NCBI RefSeq assembly: GCF_001306035.1
Contig: NZ_LGCM01000002.1
Coordinates: 62,001 to 126,000, forward strand
Length of the DNA stretch: 64,000 nucleotides
Reading direction: 5' to 3'
Origin: Levilinea saccharolytica
Lineage (GTDB): Bacteria; Chloroflexota; Anaerolineae; Anaerolineales; Anaerolineaceae
Shown: positions 50,935-58,887 of the stretch, piece after piece
Layout of the letters: every line of letters begins with the position of its first letter
Position numbering within the stretch: position 1 is the stretch's first letter
Position numbers and translations under genes: made by a program
The notes under the pieces: model-generated
Told to the model about the DNA's origin: nothing
The model's input: the letters and a program-made list of their open reading frames with translations, nothing else
Databases searched by the model: none

Positions 50935-51001
50935 CTATCCACCCGGCCAGTGCTCAACTCCCCCCGCGATGGGGGAGTTTTTTATGGCATTCGGATATAA
51001 C
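50935..51001 (+). promoter_or_regulatory. Shared-type promoter, copy 7
   Basis: CTATCCACCC (50935-50944), GGCCAG (50945-50950), AACTCCCCC (50956-50964), GGGGGAGTT (50971-50979), -10 TATAAC at 50996-51001; 51 bp from GGCCAG to -10. The inverted repeat is perfect here. It serves the small lipoprotein at 51038. Confidence 0.65.
50956..50983 (+). terminator. Terminator of the ABC exporter unit, inside promoter copy 7
   Basis: AACTCCCCC, 6-base loop, GGGGGAGTT and six T in a row (50978-50983) make a good intrinsic terminator. The same bases are the inverted repeat of the next promoter. Confidence 0.75.
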
Positions 51002-51037
51002 TGAGGCAGATCAATTGCCACGGATAAGGAAATAATC

Positions 51038-51448
51038 ATGAGAAAGACCGCCAAGTTTACTTTCCTTCTGATGATACTGCTGCTCCTGGCCGGCTGTACG
51101 GGACCGAAAAATGTTTCGATGTCACCCGCCGAACCGCAGGGCTGGCTGACTCAGGGTTGGCGCAGCGCCGCGCTGGCGCCGCAGAATTTGGGTTCCACCG
51201 CGTTGGCGCAAAGTCTGGAGTCCCTTCTGGCAAAACCCATTCACCTGCATGGCGTGGTGGTGACTCCCAAAGGGGTGTTCGCGGTGGACGCCGATTACCC
51301 GCAAGGTTTTCGCTCCAATCGTGCTGGAAAACACGAGAAATCTGCTTTTCAGGTTTCGTATCAGGGCGGCGAGGTGGGGATCACGCTGCGAAGCCTGGAC
51401 TCCGGCGGGGTTGCGCTGATTTACTCTGGAATTCAATGGCCTTTTTGA
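51038..51448 (+). CDS. Small lipoprotein, unknown
   Basis: A 136-residue protein with a lipoprotein signal (FLLMILLLLAGC) followed by about 115 extracytoplasmic residues: AQSLESLLAKPIHLHGVVVTPKGVFAVDADYPQGFRS is the most regular stretch, and VGITLRSLDSGGVALIYSG the end. No family recognised. AAGGA lies ten bases before the ATG. It is the last unit with the shared promoter. Confidence 0.75.
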   Translation: MRKTAKFTFLLMILLLLAGCTGPKNVSMSPAEPQGWLTQGWRSAALAPQNLGSTALAQSLESLLAKPIHLHGVVVTPKGVFAVDADYPQGFRSNRAGKHEKSAFQVSYQGGEVGITLRSLDSGGVALIYSGIQWPF

Positions 51449-51490
51449 AGTAGGCGATGAAAGGGCAAGGAGCTGTTTGAGCGGAAAATA

Positions 51491-51525
51491 CGACAGAGCA
51501 GCCCGAATTTTTGGCTGCCCTGTCG
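51491..51525. terminator. Bidirectional terminator
   Basis: CGACAGAGCAGCC (51491-51503) pairs with GGCTGCCCTGTCG (51513-51525) with one mismatch. The minus-strand tail is TATTTTCC, for the MFS gene; it also closes the lipoprotein unit. Confidence 0.75.
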
Positions 51526-51546
51526 TGGTGATCCAAAAAGGTGAGA

Positions 51547-52869
51547 TCAGGCGGCTTCAGCGATCATGCGCTGTTCATCTTCCTCCGCCACGCGGATGCC
51601 GCGTTCAATATTCACCCGGCTGAGCAGGAAAATGCCCACGGCAAAGAAAACCACCAGCGAGGCGATGCTCAGGCGGCTTTCGCCCATCAGGGTGGAGACC
51701 ACGCCGAAGAGGAAAGGCCCGGCAATGTTGGCGAACTTTTCAAAAACGCTGAAGAAGCTGAAAAATTCGGCAGATTTGCTCTTGGGCATCAAGCGCGACA
51801 TGAGCGAGCGGCTGAGGGCCTGGCTGCCGCCCTGCACGGTGGCGACGGCTGCACCCAGCGTCCAGAACTGCCATTCGTAGCGCAGGAAGTAACCCGCGAT
51901 GGCAATGACGGTGTAGATGCCGAGGGAGAGGTAGATGGAAGGGCGCACCCCCAGCTTTTTGGAGAGCCATCCAAACAGAATGGCAAAGGGGGCTGCCAGG
52001 AACTGTACCATCAGCAGGGTGCCGATGAGGGTGTTTTGAGTGATACCGATCTCGGCCCCATAGGCGGTGGCCATGGTGATGATGGTGCCGATGCCGTTGG
52101 CATACACCCAGAAGGCCAGCAGGAAGAAGGACAGGTCGCGGTAGCGGCGGATCTCTTTGAAGGTGTTTCCCAGGCGGCTGAAGGCGGCCTGGATGGGGCT
52201 AAAGCCCTCTTCTCCGCGGATGATGCGCCGCTCCGGCTCGGAGACGCGGCGCAGCAGCGGGAAGGTGAACACCAACCACCACACGGCGACGGTGACAAAG
52301 GACAGGCGCGTCATCAGCTGGGTGATTTCGCCCTCTTGCTCGGCGGGGAAGAAGCTGGGGACGAAGAGGATCATGGCCAGGTTGATCGCCAAGAGGATGC
52401 CGCCGCCGATGTAACCCATGGCGTAGCCGCGGGAGGAGACTTTGTCAATCTCATCGGGTCTGGCCACATGCGGCAGGAGGGCATCGTAATACACCAGGCT
52501 GCCGGCGAAGCCGATGTTGCCGAACAGGAAGAAGAGGGAAGCCAGCAGCCAATCGCCGGTGCGTACGAAGTAGAGCAGGGCGGTGCTGGTGACACCGATG
52601 AGCATGAAGATGGTCAGGAAACGCTTTTTTGAACCGCGGAAGTCGGCCATGGCCCCCAGGACGGGGCTGATGAGGGCGGCGATCAGAGCTGAGATGGAGG
52701 TGGTGAAGCCCCAATAGGCGGTGGCCATGTGGGGTGGGAGGTTTCCGGCGGCCACTGTGGCGTAGTAAACGGGCAGAACCGCCGCCATGATGGTGGTGGC
52801 AAAGGCTGAATTGGCCCAGTCGTACATCACCCAGGCCTGAATAGCGCGCTTATGCAATTGTTCTTCCAT
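51547..52869 (-). CDS. UMF1/ATG22-like MFS transporter
   Basis: A 440-residue membrane protein with about 12 helices. The opening IQAWVMYDWANSAFATTIMAAVLPVYY is the hallmark of the UMF1 (unknown major facilitator 1, ATG22-like) family, followed by SPVLGAMADFRGSKKRFLTIFMLIG, the loop 2-3 signature. Later helices have GWLSKKLGVRPSIYLSLGIY and SQALSRSLMSRLMPKSKSAEFFSFFSVFEKFANI. Some relatives export amino acids, but the substrate is not known. The start at 52869 has GGAG ten bases upstream; an in-frame Met five codons earlier (52884) is an alternative, while the longer frame to 53034 crosses the promoter. Confidence 0.9.
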   Translation of the reverse strand: MEEQLHKRAIQAWVMYDWANSAFATTIMAAVLPVYYATVAAGNLPPHMATAYWGFTTSISALIAALISPVLGAMADFRGSKKRFLTIFMLIGVTSTALLYFVRTGDWLLASLFFLFGNIGFAGSLVYYDALLPHVARPDEIDKVSSRGYAMGYIGGGILLAINLAMILFVPSFFPAEQEGEITQLMTRLSFVTVAVWWLVFTFPLLRRVSEPERRIIRGEEGFSPIQAAFSRLGNTFKEIRRYRDLSFFLLAFWVYANGIGTIITMATAYGAEIGITQNTLIGTLLMVQFLAAPFAILFGWLSKKLGVRPSIYLSLGIYTVIAIAGYFLRYEWQFWTLGAAVATVQGGSQALSRSLMSRLMPKSKSAEFFSFFSVFEKFANIAGPFLFGVVSTLMGESRLSIASLVVFFAVGIFLLSRVNIERGIRVAEEDEQRMIAEAA

Positions 52870-52911
52870 ACCGATCTGCTCCATAAAACCAGGATAAATG
52901 ACTCTGTGTTG

Positions 52912-52917
52912 ATTATA
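52912..52917 (-). promoter_or_regulatory. -10 box of the MFS gene
   Basis: TATAAT on the minus strand (52917-52912), about 43 bases before the start at 52869. No clear -35 box. Confidence 0.5.
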
Positions 52918-53002
52918 CAGGCAGGGTTGAAAAACAAGTTGAAAACGGCGCGGGGTTTTGCCCGGCAGGGTTTGACGCCGCTCTGAGGCGGCGCGGGCGG
53001 AG

Positions 53003-53087
53003 TGGTATAATAACCGTTTGCGTCGTGTCGGCATTGCATGATTGGATGGGACAGCAGAGTCCCATTATAAAACATTTGTGCTATAAT
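53003..53087 (+). promoter_or_regulatory. uvrA promoter region with inverted-repeat operator
   Basis: Two extended -10 boxes, TGGTATAAT (53003-53011) and TGCTATAAT (53079-53087), precede uvrA. Between them TGGGAC-N6-GTCCCA (53047-53064) is a perfect inverted repeat whose right half occupies the -35 position of the second promoter. It would suit a repressor, possibly of the DNA-damage response; the motif is not a LexA box I know. Confidence 0.55.
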
Positions 53088-53115
53088 CGTTTTACCTTAA
53101 TGAACGAGGTTCCCC

Positions 53116-56016
53116 ATGTCTCAAAATGTGATTCGCGTGGTTGGCGCGCGCCAACATAATTTGAAGAATATCACCGTCGAGATCCCTCGCGATAAGCTGG
53201 TGGTGATCACGGGTCTTTCGGGTTCCGGCAAATCTTCTCTGGCGTTCGATACGATTTTCGCAGAAGGGCAGCGCCGCTACGTGGAATCGCTGTCGGCGTA
53301 TGCGCGGCAGTTTTTGGGACAGATGGATAAACCCGACGTGGATTACATTGACGGGCTGTCCCCGGCGGTATCCATCGATCAGAAATCCACCAGCCACAAT
53401 CCGCGTTCCACGGTGGGCACGGTGACCGAGATTTACGATTACATGCGCCTGCTTTTCGCACGGGTGGGCATTCCGCATTGCCCTGTGTGCGGGCGTGAGG
53501 TGGCGCGGCAGAGCGCGCAGGAAATTGTGGACACCCTGGAAAACCTGCCGGAAGGCAGCCGTCTGCTGATCCTGGCGCCGATTGTGCGCGGACGCAAGGG
53601 GACGTATCAGGCGGTGTTGGATGAAATCCGCAAAGCCGGTTTTGTGCGCGTGCGGGTGGATGGGCAGGTGTTCAGCCTGGATGATGAAATTAAGTTAGAC
53701 CGCTACAAGCAGCACACCATTGAGGCGGTGGTGGATCGCCTGGTGCTGACCAAGGCCGATGAGGAAGAGGAAGCCCGTTCCATGCGCTCGCGCCTGACCG
53801 ACTCGGTGGAAACCGCCCTGAAGGTGGGTGAGGGCTATTTGACGGTGGAAAACCTCTCGGCTGAACCCAGCCAGGATTTACTGTTTTCGGAGTTCCTGGC
53901 CTGCCCGGAACACGGCATCAGTCTGCCGGAGATTGAGCCGCGCACGTTTTCGTTTAACACGCCCCACGGCGCGTGCCCGGAGTGTCAGGGGCTGGGCAGC
54001 AAGCTGGAAATCAACCCCGACCTGCTGATTCCGGATACAGACCGTTCCCTGAACGACGGCGCGATTGTGGCGATGGAGTGGAGCAACGCGCGCGACAATT
54101 CGACCTATTACTGGCAGATGCTGGAGGCTGTGTCGGAGTCGTTTCAGATTGATCTGGACCGGCCGGTGCGGGAGCTTTCACCAGAACAGCTGGATTTGGT
54201 GCTGTACGGGACCAAAGGGCGCGAAGTGACGGTGCATTATCAGCGCAACGACCGGCAGGCCACCTTCCAAACCGCTTTTGAGGGTGTGATCCCCAACCTG
54301 GAGCGGCGCTACCGTGAAACCCAGTCGGAATTCATCCGCAGCAAGATTACAGAGTTTATGAGCGACCGGCCCTGCCCCTCGTGCCAGGGGAAACGGCTGC
54401 GCCCTGAGGCGCTGGCGGTGACGGTGGACGGGCAGAACATCATTGATGTAACCGATTGGCCGGTGAACCGTACCCTGGCATGGACGAAGCGTCTGATCCA
54501 CGAAGGGGTGCTTTCGAACCGCGATCAGATGATCGCCGAACGCATTCTGAAAGAGATTGTAGACCGGCTGGGTTTTTTGGTGGATGTGGGCCTGGACTAT
54601 TTGACCCTGCGGCGCTCGGCCAGCTCGCTTTCGGGCGGAGAGGCGCAGCGCATCCGGCTGGCGACGCAGATTGGGTCGCGGCTGATGGGGGTGCTGTATG
54701 TGCTGGATGAGCCGTCTATCGGCCTGCACCCGCGCGATAATGACCGCCTGCTGGCCACCCTCAAGCACCTGCGCGATTTGGGCAACACCGTGCTGGTGGT
54801 GGAGCACGATGAAGAGACCATCCGCACCGCGGATTGGATTGTGGATCTGGGGCCGGGGGCGGGCGTTCACGGGGGGTGGGTGATCGCCGAGGGGCAGTTG
54901 GAGGATATTCTTAAATCGGAAAAGTCGCTGACCGGGGCCTATCTTTCACAGCGGGTGAGCGTACCGCTGCCCGCGGAGCGGCGCACCGGCAACGGCAAGC
55001 ACCTGCGCATTGTGGGCGCTTCGGCCAACAATCTTAAAAACATCAGCGTGGATATCCCCCTGGGGAAACTGGTGTGCATCACGGGGGTATCGGGTTCGGG
55101 CAAGTCCACTTTGATGGTGGACATCCTTTACGCCATCCTGGCGCGGGATTTGAACCGGGCGCACACCCAGCCGGGGGCGTATGAGCGCATTGAGGGGCTG
55201 GAACACCTGGACAAGGTGATCAACATTGACCAGTCGCCCATCGGGCGCACACCGCGCTCGAACCCCGGCACTTACACGGGGCTGTTCGATGAGGTGCGCC
55301 AATTGTTCGCGGAGATGCCCGAAAGCAAGATGCGCGGGTATAAACCGGGGAGATTCTCGTTCAACGTGCACGGCGGGCGCTGTGAGGCCTGTCAGGGGCA
55401 GGGACAGCTGCGCATTGAGATGCAGTTCCTGCCGGATGTGTATGTGCCTTGCGATGTGTGCCACGGGGCGCGCTTTAACCGTGAGACCCTGCAGGTGCGT
55501 TTTAAGGATCACTCCATTGCAGATGTGATGGATTTGACGGTGGAAGCAGGGATGGAGCTGTTTGCTGCCTTCCCGTCCATCTTGAATAAGCTGCGCCTGC
55601 TGTATGAAGTTGGGCTGGGCTATGTGCGCATCGGACAGCCGGGGACCACGCTTTCGGGCGGCGAGGCGCAGCGTGTGAAGCTGGCCAAAGAGCTTTCGCG
55701 GCGCGCCACAGGCCGCACACTATATGTGCTGGATGAGCCTTCGGTGGGCCTGCACGCGGCGGATGTGCATAAGCTGATTGAGGTGCTTCAGCGCCTGGTG
55801 GATGCGGGAAATTCGGTGTTGATTATTGAACACAATCTGGATATTATCAAGGTAGCCGATCATGTGATTGACCTGGGGCCGGAAGGCGGAGACCGCGGCG
55901 GGCGGGTGATCGCAGAAGGGACACCGGAAGAGATTGCGCAGACGGCTGAATCCTACACAGGGCAGTTCCTGGCGAATTACTTTAGCAGCAGTCGTTCTGA
56001 TGCGAGACTCGCGTAA
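53116..56016 (+). CDS. uvrA: Excinuclease ABC subunit A
   Basis: A 966-residue DNA-damage sensor with two ABC ATPase modules. First half: Walker [38 protein letters not shown], signature [18 protein letters not shown] and Walker [16 protein letters not shown]. Second half: [13 protein letters not shown], signature [19 protein letters not shown] and [15 protein letters not shown]. Zinc-binding cysteine pairs are visible in CPVCG, CPECQG / CPSCQG and in CEACQGQGQ with CDVCHG. Length and order match UvrA1. It binds DNA as a dimer and loads UvrB in nucleotide excision repair; uvrB and uvrC are not in this window. Confidence 0.98.
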   Translation: MSQNVIRVVGARQHNLKNITVEIPRDKLVVITGLSGSGKSSLAFDTIFAEGQRRYVESLSAYARQFLGQMDKPDVDYIDGLSPAVSIDQKSTSHNPRSTVGTVTEIYDYMRLLFARVGIPHCPVCGREVARQSAQEIVDTLENLPEGSRLLILAPIVRGRKGTYQAVLDEIRKAGFVRVRVDGQVFSLDDEIKLDRYKQHTIEAVVDRLVLTKADEEEEARSMRSRLTDSVETALKVGEGYLTVENLSAEPSQDLLFSEFLACPEHGISLPEIEPRTFSFNTPHGACPECQGLGSKLEINPDLLIPDTDRSLNDGAIVAMEWSNARDNSTYYWQMLEAVSESFQIDLDRPVRELSPEQLDLVLYGTKGREVTVHYQRNDRQATFQTAFEGVIPNLERRYRETQSEFIRSKITEFMSDRPCPSCQGKRLRPEALAVTVDGQNIIDVTDWPVNRTLAWTKRLIHEGVLSNRDQMIAERILKEIVDRLGFLVDVGLDYLTLRRSASSLSGGEAQRIRLATQIGSRLMGVLYVLDEPSIGLHPRDNDRLLATLKHLRDLGNTVLVVEHDEETIRTADWIVDLGPGAGVHGGWVIAEGQLEDILKSEKSLTGAYLSQRVSVPLPAERRTGNGKHLRIVGASANNLKNISVDIPLGKLVCITGVSGSGKSTLMVDILYAILARDLNRAHTQPGAYERIEGLEHLDKVINIDQSPIGRTPRSNPGTYTGLFDEVRQLFAEMPESKMRGYKPGRFSFNVHGGRCEACQGQGQLRIEMQFLPDVYVPCDVCHGARFNRETLQVRFKDHSIADVMDLTVEAGMELFAAFPSILNKLRLLYEVGLGYVRIGQPGTTLSGGEAQRVKLAKELSRRATGRTLYVLDEPSVGLHAADVHKLIEVLQRLVDAGNSVLIIEHNLDIIKVADHVIDLGPEGGDRGGRVIAEGTPEEIAQTAESYTGQFLANYFSSSRSDARLA

Positions 56017-56126
56017 TCGGAAAAACTCAGGTAAAATCAAACCTGTTGTCCTATTCTCAACCTCAAGTATGCGTCAGGGCTCTGGTGACCTGGCAACGAT
56101 TTGAGGCATAGCAAACAGGAAACCCT

Positions 56127-56897
56127 ATGAGTGGAAAAAATTCTCCCCAAAGCGTGATTGACGCTTACCACCGCCGCCAGCAGATGATGCCGTTCTTAAT
56201 TGGCGGCCTGGCGGTGCTTTTGGTTGCAGTGGGGATCATTGTTCTGGTGGTGTGGCTGACGGGCGGGAACGGCCCGAGCATTTCCCTTTTTGCCAGCGAT
56301 ACCCCAACCCCCACGAACACAGCGACAGTTACGCCCATTACCCCCACCGTCACCCCGACCGCAACGGCGACTGAAACCATGACGCCGACGGTGACGGAAA
56401 CTGTGACCCCCTCGGGACCGGTTGAGTACACGGTCAAAGAGAATGATACGTGCTGGGACATTGCGGTCAATAACAAAGTGGACCTGCTGGTGTTGTTGGC
56501 GATCAACAACTTCGGCTCGGGCTGCCCGATTAAACCCGGAGACAAGATTTTGATCCCAGCGCCCGGTCAGGAGCTGCCCACAGAAACCCCAGTCCCCTTG
56601 GACCTGCCGCGCGGCACCAAGGTGGAGTATACGATCAAACTGGGAGAAACGTTGGATCAAGTGGCTTCGCGCTTCAACAGCACGGTGGAAGAGATTATCA
56701 AAGCCACCAACGACTACAATCGCAAGAACAACCTCGATTTGCTCGAGGACCAAAACAAAATTTTTGCGGGCCAACTGGTGATTGTGCCAGTAAACATCGC
56801 AACGCCGACCGCGACACGGGCAGCCACCAGCACCCCGGCGACCACCGGCACGCCCGCCCCGCCGACTGCGACACTCACGGCGACGAAACAACCGTAA
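56127..56897 (+). CDS. Membrane-anchored protein with two LysM domains
   Basis: A 256-residue protein. One transmembrane helix (about 22-44), a Thr/Pro-rich stalk (about 55-95), LysM 1 (about 98-145: EYTVKENDTCWDIAVNNKVDLLVLLAINN ... IKPGDKILIP), LysM 2 (about 165-222: EYTIKLGETLDQVASRFNSTVEEIIKATN ... IFAGQLVIVPV) and a second Thr/Pro tail. The first LysM carries a Cys pair (C...C) that may form a disulphide. LysM domains bind N-acetylglucosamine polymers such as peptidoglycan. A single-gene unit after uvrA; a TAAAAT box at 56032-56037 may be its -10. Confidence 0.9.
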   Translation: MSGKNSPQSVIDAYHRRQQMMPFLIGGLAVLLVAVGIIVLVVWLTGGNGPSISLFASDTPTPTNTATVTPITPTVTPTATATETMTPTVTETVTPSGPVEYTVKENDTCWDIAVNNKVDLLVLLAINNFGSGCPIKPGDKILIPAPGQELPTETPVPLDLPRGTKVEYTIKLGETLDQVASRFNSTVEEIIKATNDYNRKNNLDLLEDQNKIFAGQLVIVPVNIATPTATRAATSTPATTGTPAPPTATLTATKQP

Positions 56898-56915
56898 ACT
56901 TGGCAACAGGGTTCC

Positions 56916-56955
56916 AAAAAGATCCCGTTTTTCAACTGGAGAACGGGATCTTTTT
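56916..56955. terminator. Intrinsic terminator after the LysM gene
   Basis: AAAAAGATCCCGTT (56916-56929), a 12-base loop and AACGGGATCTTTTT (56942-56955). A-run and T-run make it work on both strands. Confidence 0.9.
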
Positions 56956-57024
56956 CTTCAAATACGGCGGCGATGCCGACGGTGACATCCGGCGGATCGC
57001 GGCGATCCACGACAGGAGAACGGT

Positions 57025-58080
57025 TTGATTGAAGCAGGCAAAGTCCTCCGCACGAAGCTGATCCCCTGGGGGCTGTGGGCGGCGTTTGGGTTTTTGATCC
57101 TGGGGGGATTGGGCAGCCGCCTGGAAGGGTGGGGAGCTGTACTGCCGCCTGCTCTGGCCGGGGCGGTACGCACCGCTGAAAATCTGACGGCGGTATTCCT
57201 GGGCATCTTCATTGAGGCGGCCCCATTTTTGCTGCTGGGCACCTTGGCTTCTGGCCTGGTGGAGGTGTTTGTGGACCGGGCGGCGATGGCCAAGCTGCTG
57301 CCGCGCAGCGGGTGGGGGGCGGCCCTGGGGGGCAGCCTATTGGGGTTGTTCTTCCCGGTGTGCGAATGTGGGGTGGTGCCTTTGACCCGGCGTCTGTTTC
57401 AAAAAGGGCTGCCGCTGCCGATGGGGGTGGCTTTTTTGCTGGCGGCTCCGGTGATTAACCCCATTGTGATGGCCAGCACCCTGGCGGCTTTTGGCCCTGG
57501 GCTGGTTTTCTGGGGGCGGTTGGGCCTGACCTTTCTCATTGCCAGTCTGACCGGGCTGATTTTCTCACGCGCAGGGGATATGGGGGAACAGCTATTGCCC
57601 GCGGCACAGCCGATGAGTTTGAATTTGAGCCTGGAGCCGCAAGAATCATCCCCCGTGGAGCCTCTTCTGGGGGCCAAGATCCAGCGCATGCTGATCATCG
57701 CTGTGGATGAGTTCTTCGAGATGGGGCGTTATCTGGTGGTGGGGGTGTTTTTGGCGGCGGCCATGCAGACTCTGGTGCCGCGCTCGGCGCTGCTGGGCGT
57801 TTCTCAGGGGCAGTTGGTGTCGGTGGTGGTAATGGTGGCGCTGGCGGTGCTGCTTTCCATCTGTTCCACGGTGGACGCTTTCATCGCCCTGGCTTTTGCT
57901 TCTACGTTTACCTCTGGTTCGGTGCTGGCGTTTCTGGTATTTGGCCCGATGGTGGACATCAAAAGCACGCTGATGTTCCTGCGCGTCTTCCGCAAGCGCA
58001 CGGTGGCGTATCTGATCCTGCTGCCGCTGCTGATGACTCTTTTGGCTGGCACAATTTTCAACCTGTGGGCGGGCGGGTAG
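57025..58080 (+). CDS. DUF318 (ArsP/YcgR-like) permease
   Basis: A 351-residue membrane protein with two sets of four or five helices. The family marker FFPVCECGVVPLTRRLFQKGLPLPMGVAFLLAAPVINPIV is in the first half, and SICSTVDAFIALAFASTF plus FLVFGPMVDIKSTLMF in the second. Members include ArsP exporters of organoarsenicals and YcgR-type permeases of unknown substrate. The start is TTG at 57025, chosen because AGGAG lies six bases before it. The next gene, ten bases downstream, encodes its usual TIGR03943 partner, a known pairing in Firmicutes and Chloroflexi. Confidence 0.9.
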   Translation: MIEAGKVLRTKLIPWGLWAAFGFLILGGLGSRLEGWGAVLPPALAGAVRTAENLTAVFLGIFIEAAPFLLLGTLASGLVEVFVDRAAMAKLLPRSGWGAALGGSLLGLFFPVCECGVVPLTRRLFQKGLPLPMGVAFLLAAPVINPIVMASTLAAFGPGLVFWGRLGLTFLIASLTGLIFSRAGDMGEQLLPAAQPMSLNLSLEPQESSPVEPLLGAKIQRMLIIAVDEFFEMGRYLVVGVFLAAAMQTLVPRSALLGVSQGQLVSVVVMVALAVLLSICSTVDAFIALAFASTFTSGSVLAFLVFGPMVDIKSTLMFLRVFRKRTVAYLILLPLLMTLLAGTIFNLWAGG

Positions 58081-58089
58081 GAGAGACCG

Positions 58090-58887
58090 ATGAGCGATCA
58101 CCGTTACGCGATGTTTCAGGGGCTGATCACGGCAGGGCTGGGATTTTGGCTGCTGCTGCGGGTTTGGGATGGGACCATCCTGTTTTATATCAACCAGCGC
58201 TTTGTGCTCCTGGTGCTGCTGGCAGCTTTGGGATTGCTGCTGCTGGCGCAGATGGTGTTTCGCCAGCTGGCGCAGCGGCGGCAAAGCCTGTTGACAGGCG
58301 AGGTGCAGCCGCCCCATGCCCACTCGGGAGCCGAGGAGCATGATCACACGCATGACCACGATCACGACCACGGCACGCGTCAGGCCAGTCATTTGATGTG
58401 GGTTGCGCTGCCTTTGGTGCTGGGTTTGCTTTTCTCACCCAAACCGCTGGACGCCAGCGCGGTGGCCAACCGCGGGATCAGCACCAACGCGGCGGTCAGC
58501 CGCACGGCTGCGGGAGGAATGGTCTTGGGGATTCCGCCGGAAGAGCGCACGGTGTTGGATTGGCTGTATGCGGCTGAGGACAGCCCTAACCCGGCTGAGC
58601 TGGACGGCCTGCCGGCGGTGGTGACGGGGTTTGTGGTGCGCGAAGCGGGCATGCCCGCGGATCAATTTTTGATCGGGCGCTTCACCATCACCTGCTGTGT
58701 GGCCGATTCGGCGGCTCTTGGCTTGCCGGTGATTTGGCCGGAGGCTGAGAAACTGGCTGATCAAGGCTGGGTGCAGGTACGCGGTACGGTGAAGATGGTG
58801 CAGGAGGGCGGTCGATGGCAGGTGCAGATTGCGGCGGAGCAGGTGGAGGAGGCACCGCAGCCTGAACAACCGTATTTGTTCCCATGA
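58090..58887 (+). CDS. TIGR03943-family protein with His-rich loop
   Basis: A 265-residue protein. Two N-terminal transmembrane helices (about 8-25 and 35-55), a His/Asp-rich loop (about 75-100, containing EEHDHTHDHDHDHG), a third helix (about 102-118), then an extracytoplasmic OB-like domain with the conserved FLIGRFTITCCVADSAALGLPV. The His-rich loop should bind Zn or another divalent metal. In B. subtilis the equivalent ycgQ-ycgR pair is under zinc control, so the two genes may form a metal-related transporter. The stop overlaps the next start (ATGA). Confidence 0.9.
   Translation: MSDHRYAMFQGLITAGLGFWLLLRVWDGTILFYINQRFVLLVLLAALGLLLLAQMVFRQLAQRRQSLLTGEVQPPHAHSGAEEHDHTHDHDHDHGTRQASHLMWVALPLVLGLLFSPKPLDASAVANRGISTNAAVSRTAAGGMVLGIPPEERTVLDWLYAAEDSPNPAELDGLPAVVTGFVVREAGMPADQFLIGRFTITCCVADSAALGLPVIWPEAEKLADQGWVQVRGTVKMVQEGGRWQVQIAAEQVEEAPQPEQPYLFP

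Noticed and set aside
32592-51001. Interpretation of the C-tract/G-tract hairpins as ordinary terminators
   Set aside because: Only the copy at 50956 has a T-run. The others lie 18-19 bases before a -10 box with constant geometry and an extra GRCCAR box, which terminators do not have.
51541-52632. A 363-codon open frame on the plus strand opposite the MFS gene
   Set aside because: His/Glu/Gly-rich antisense frame without domains; the minus-strand MFS protein explains the region.
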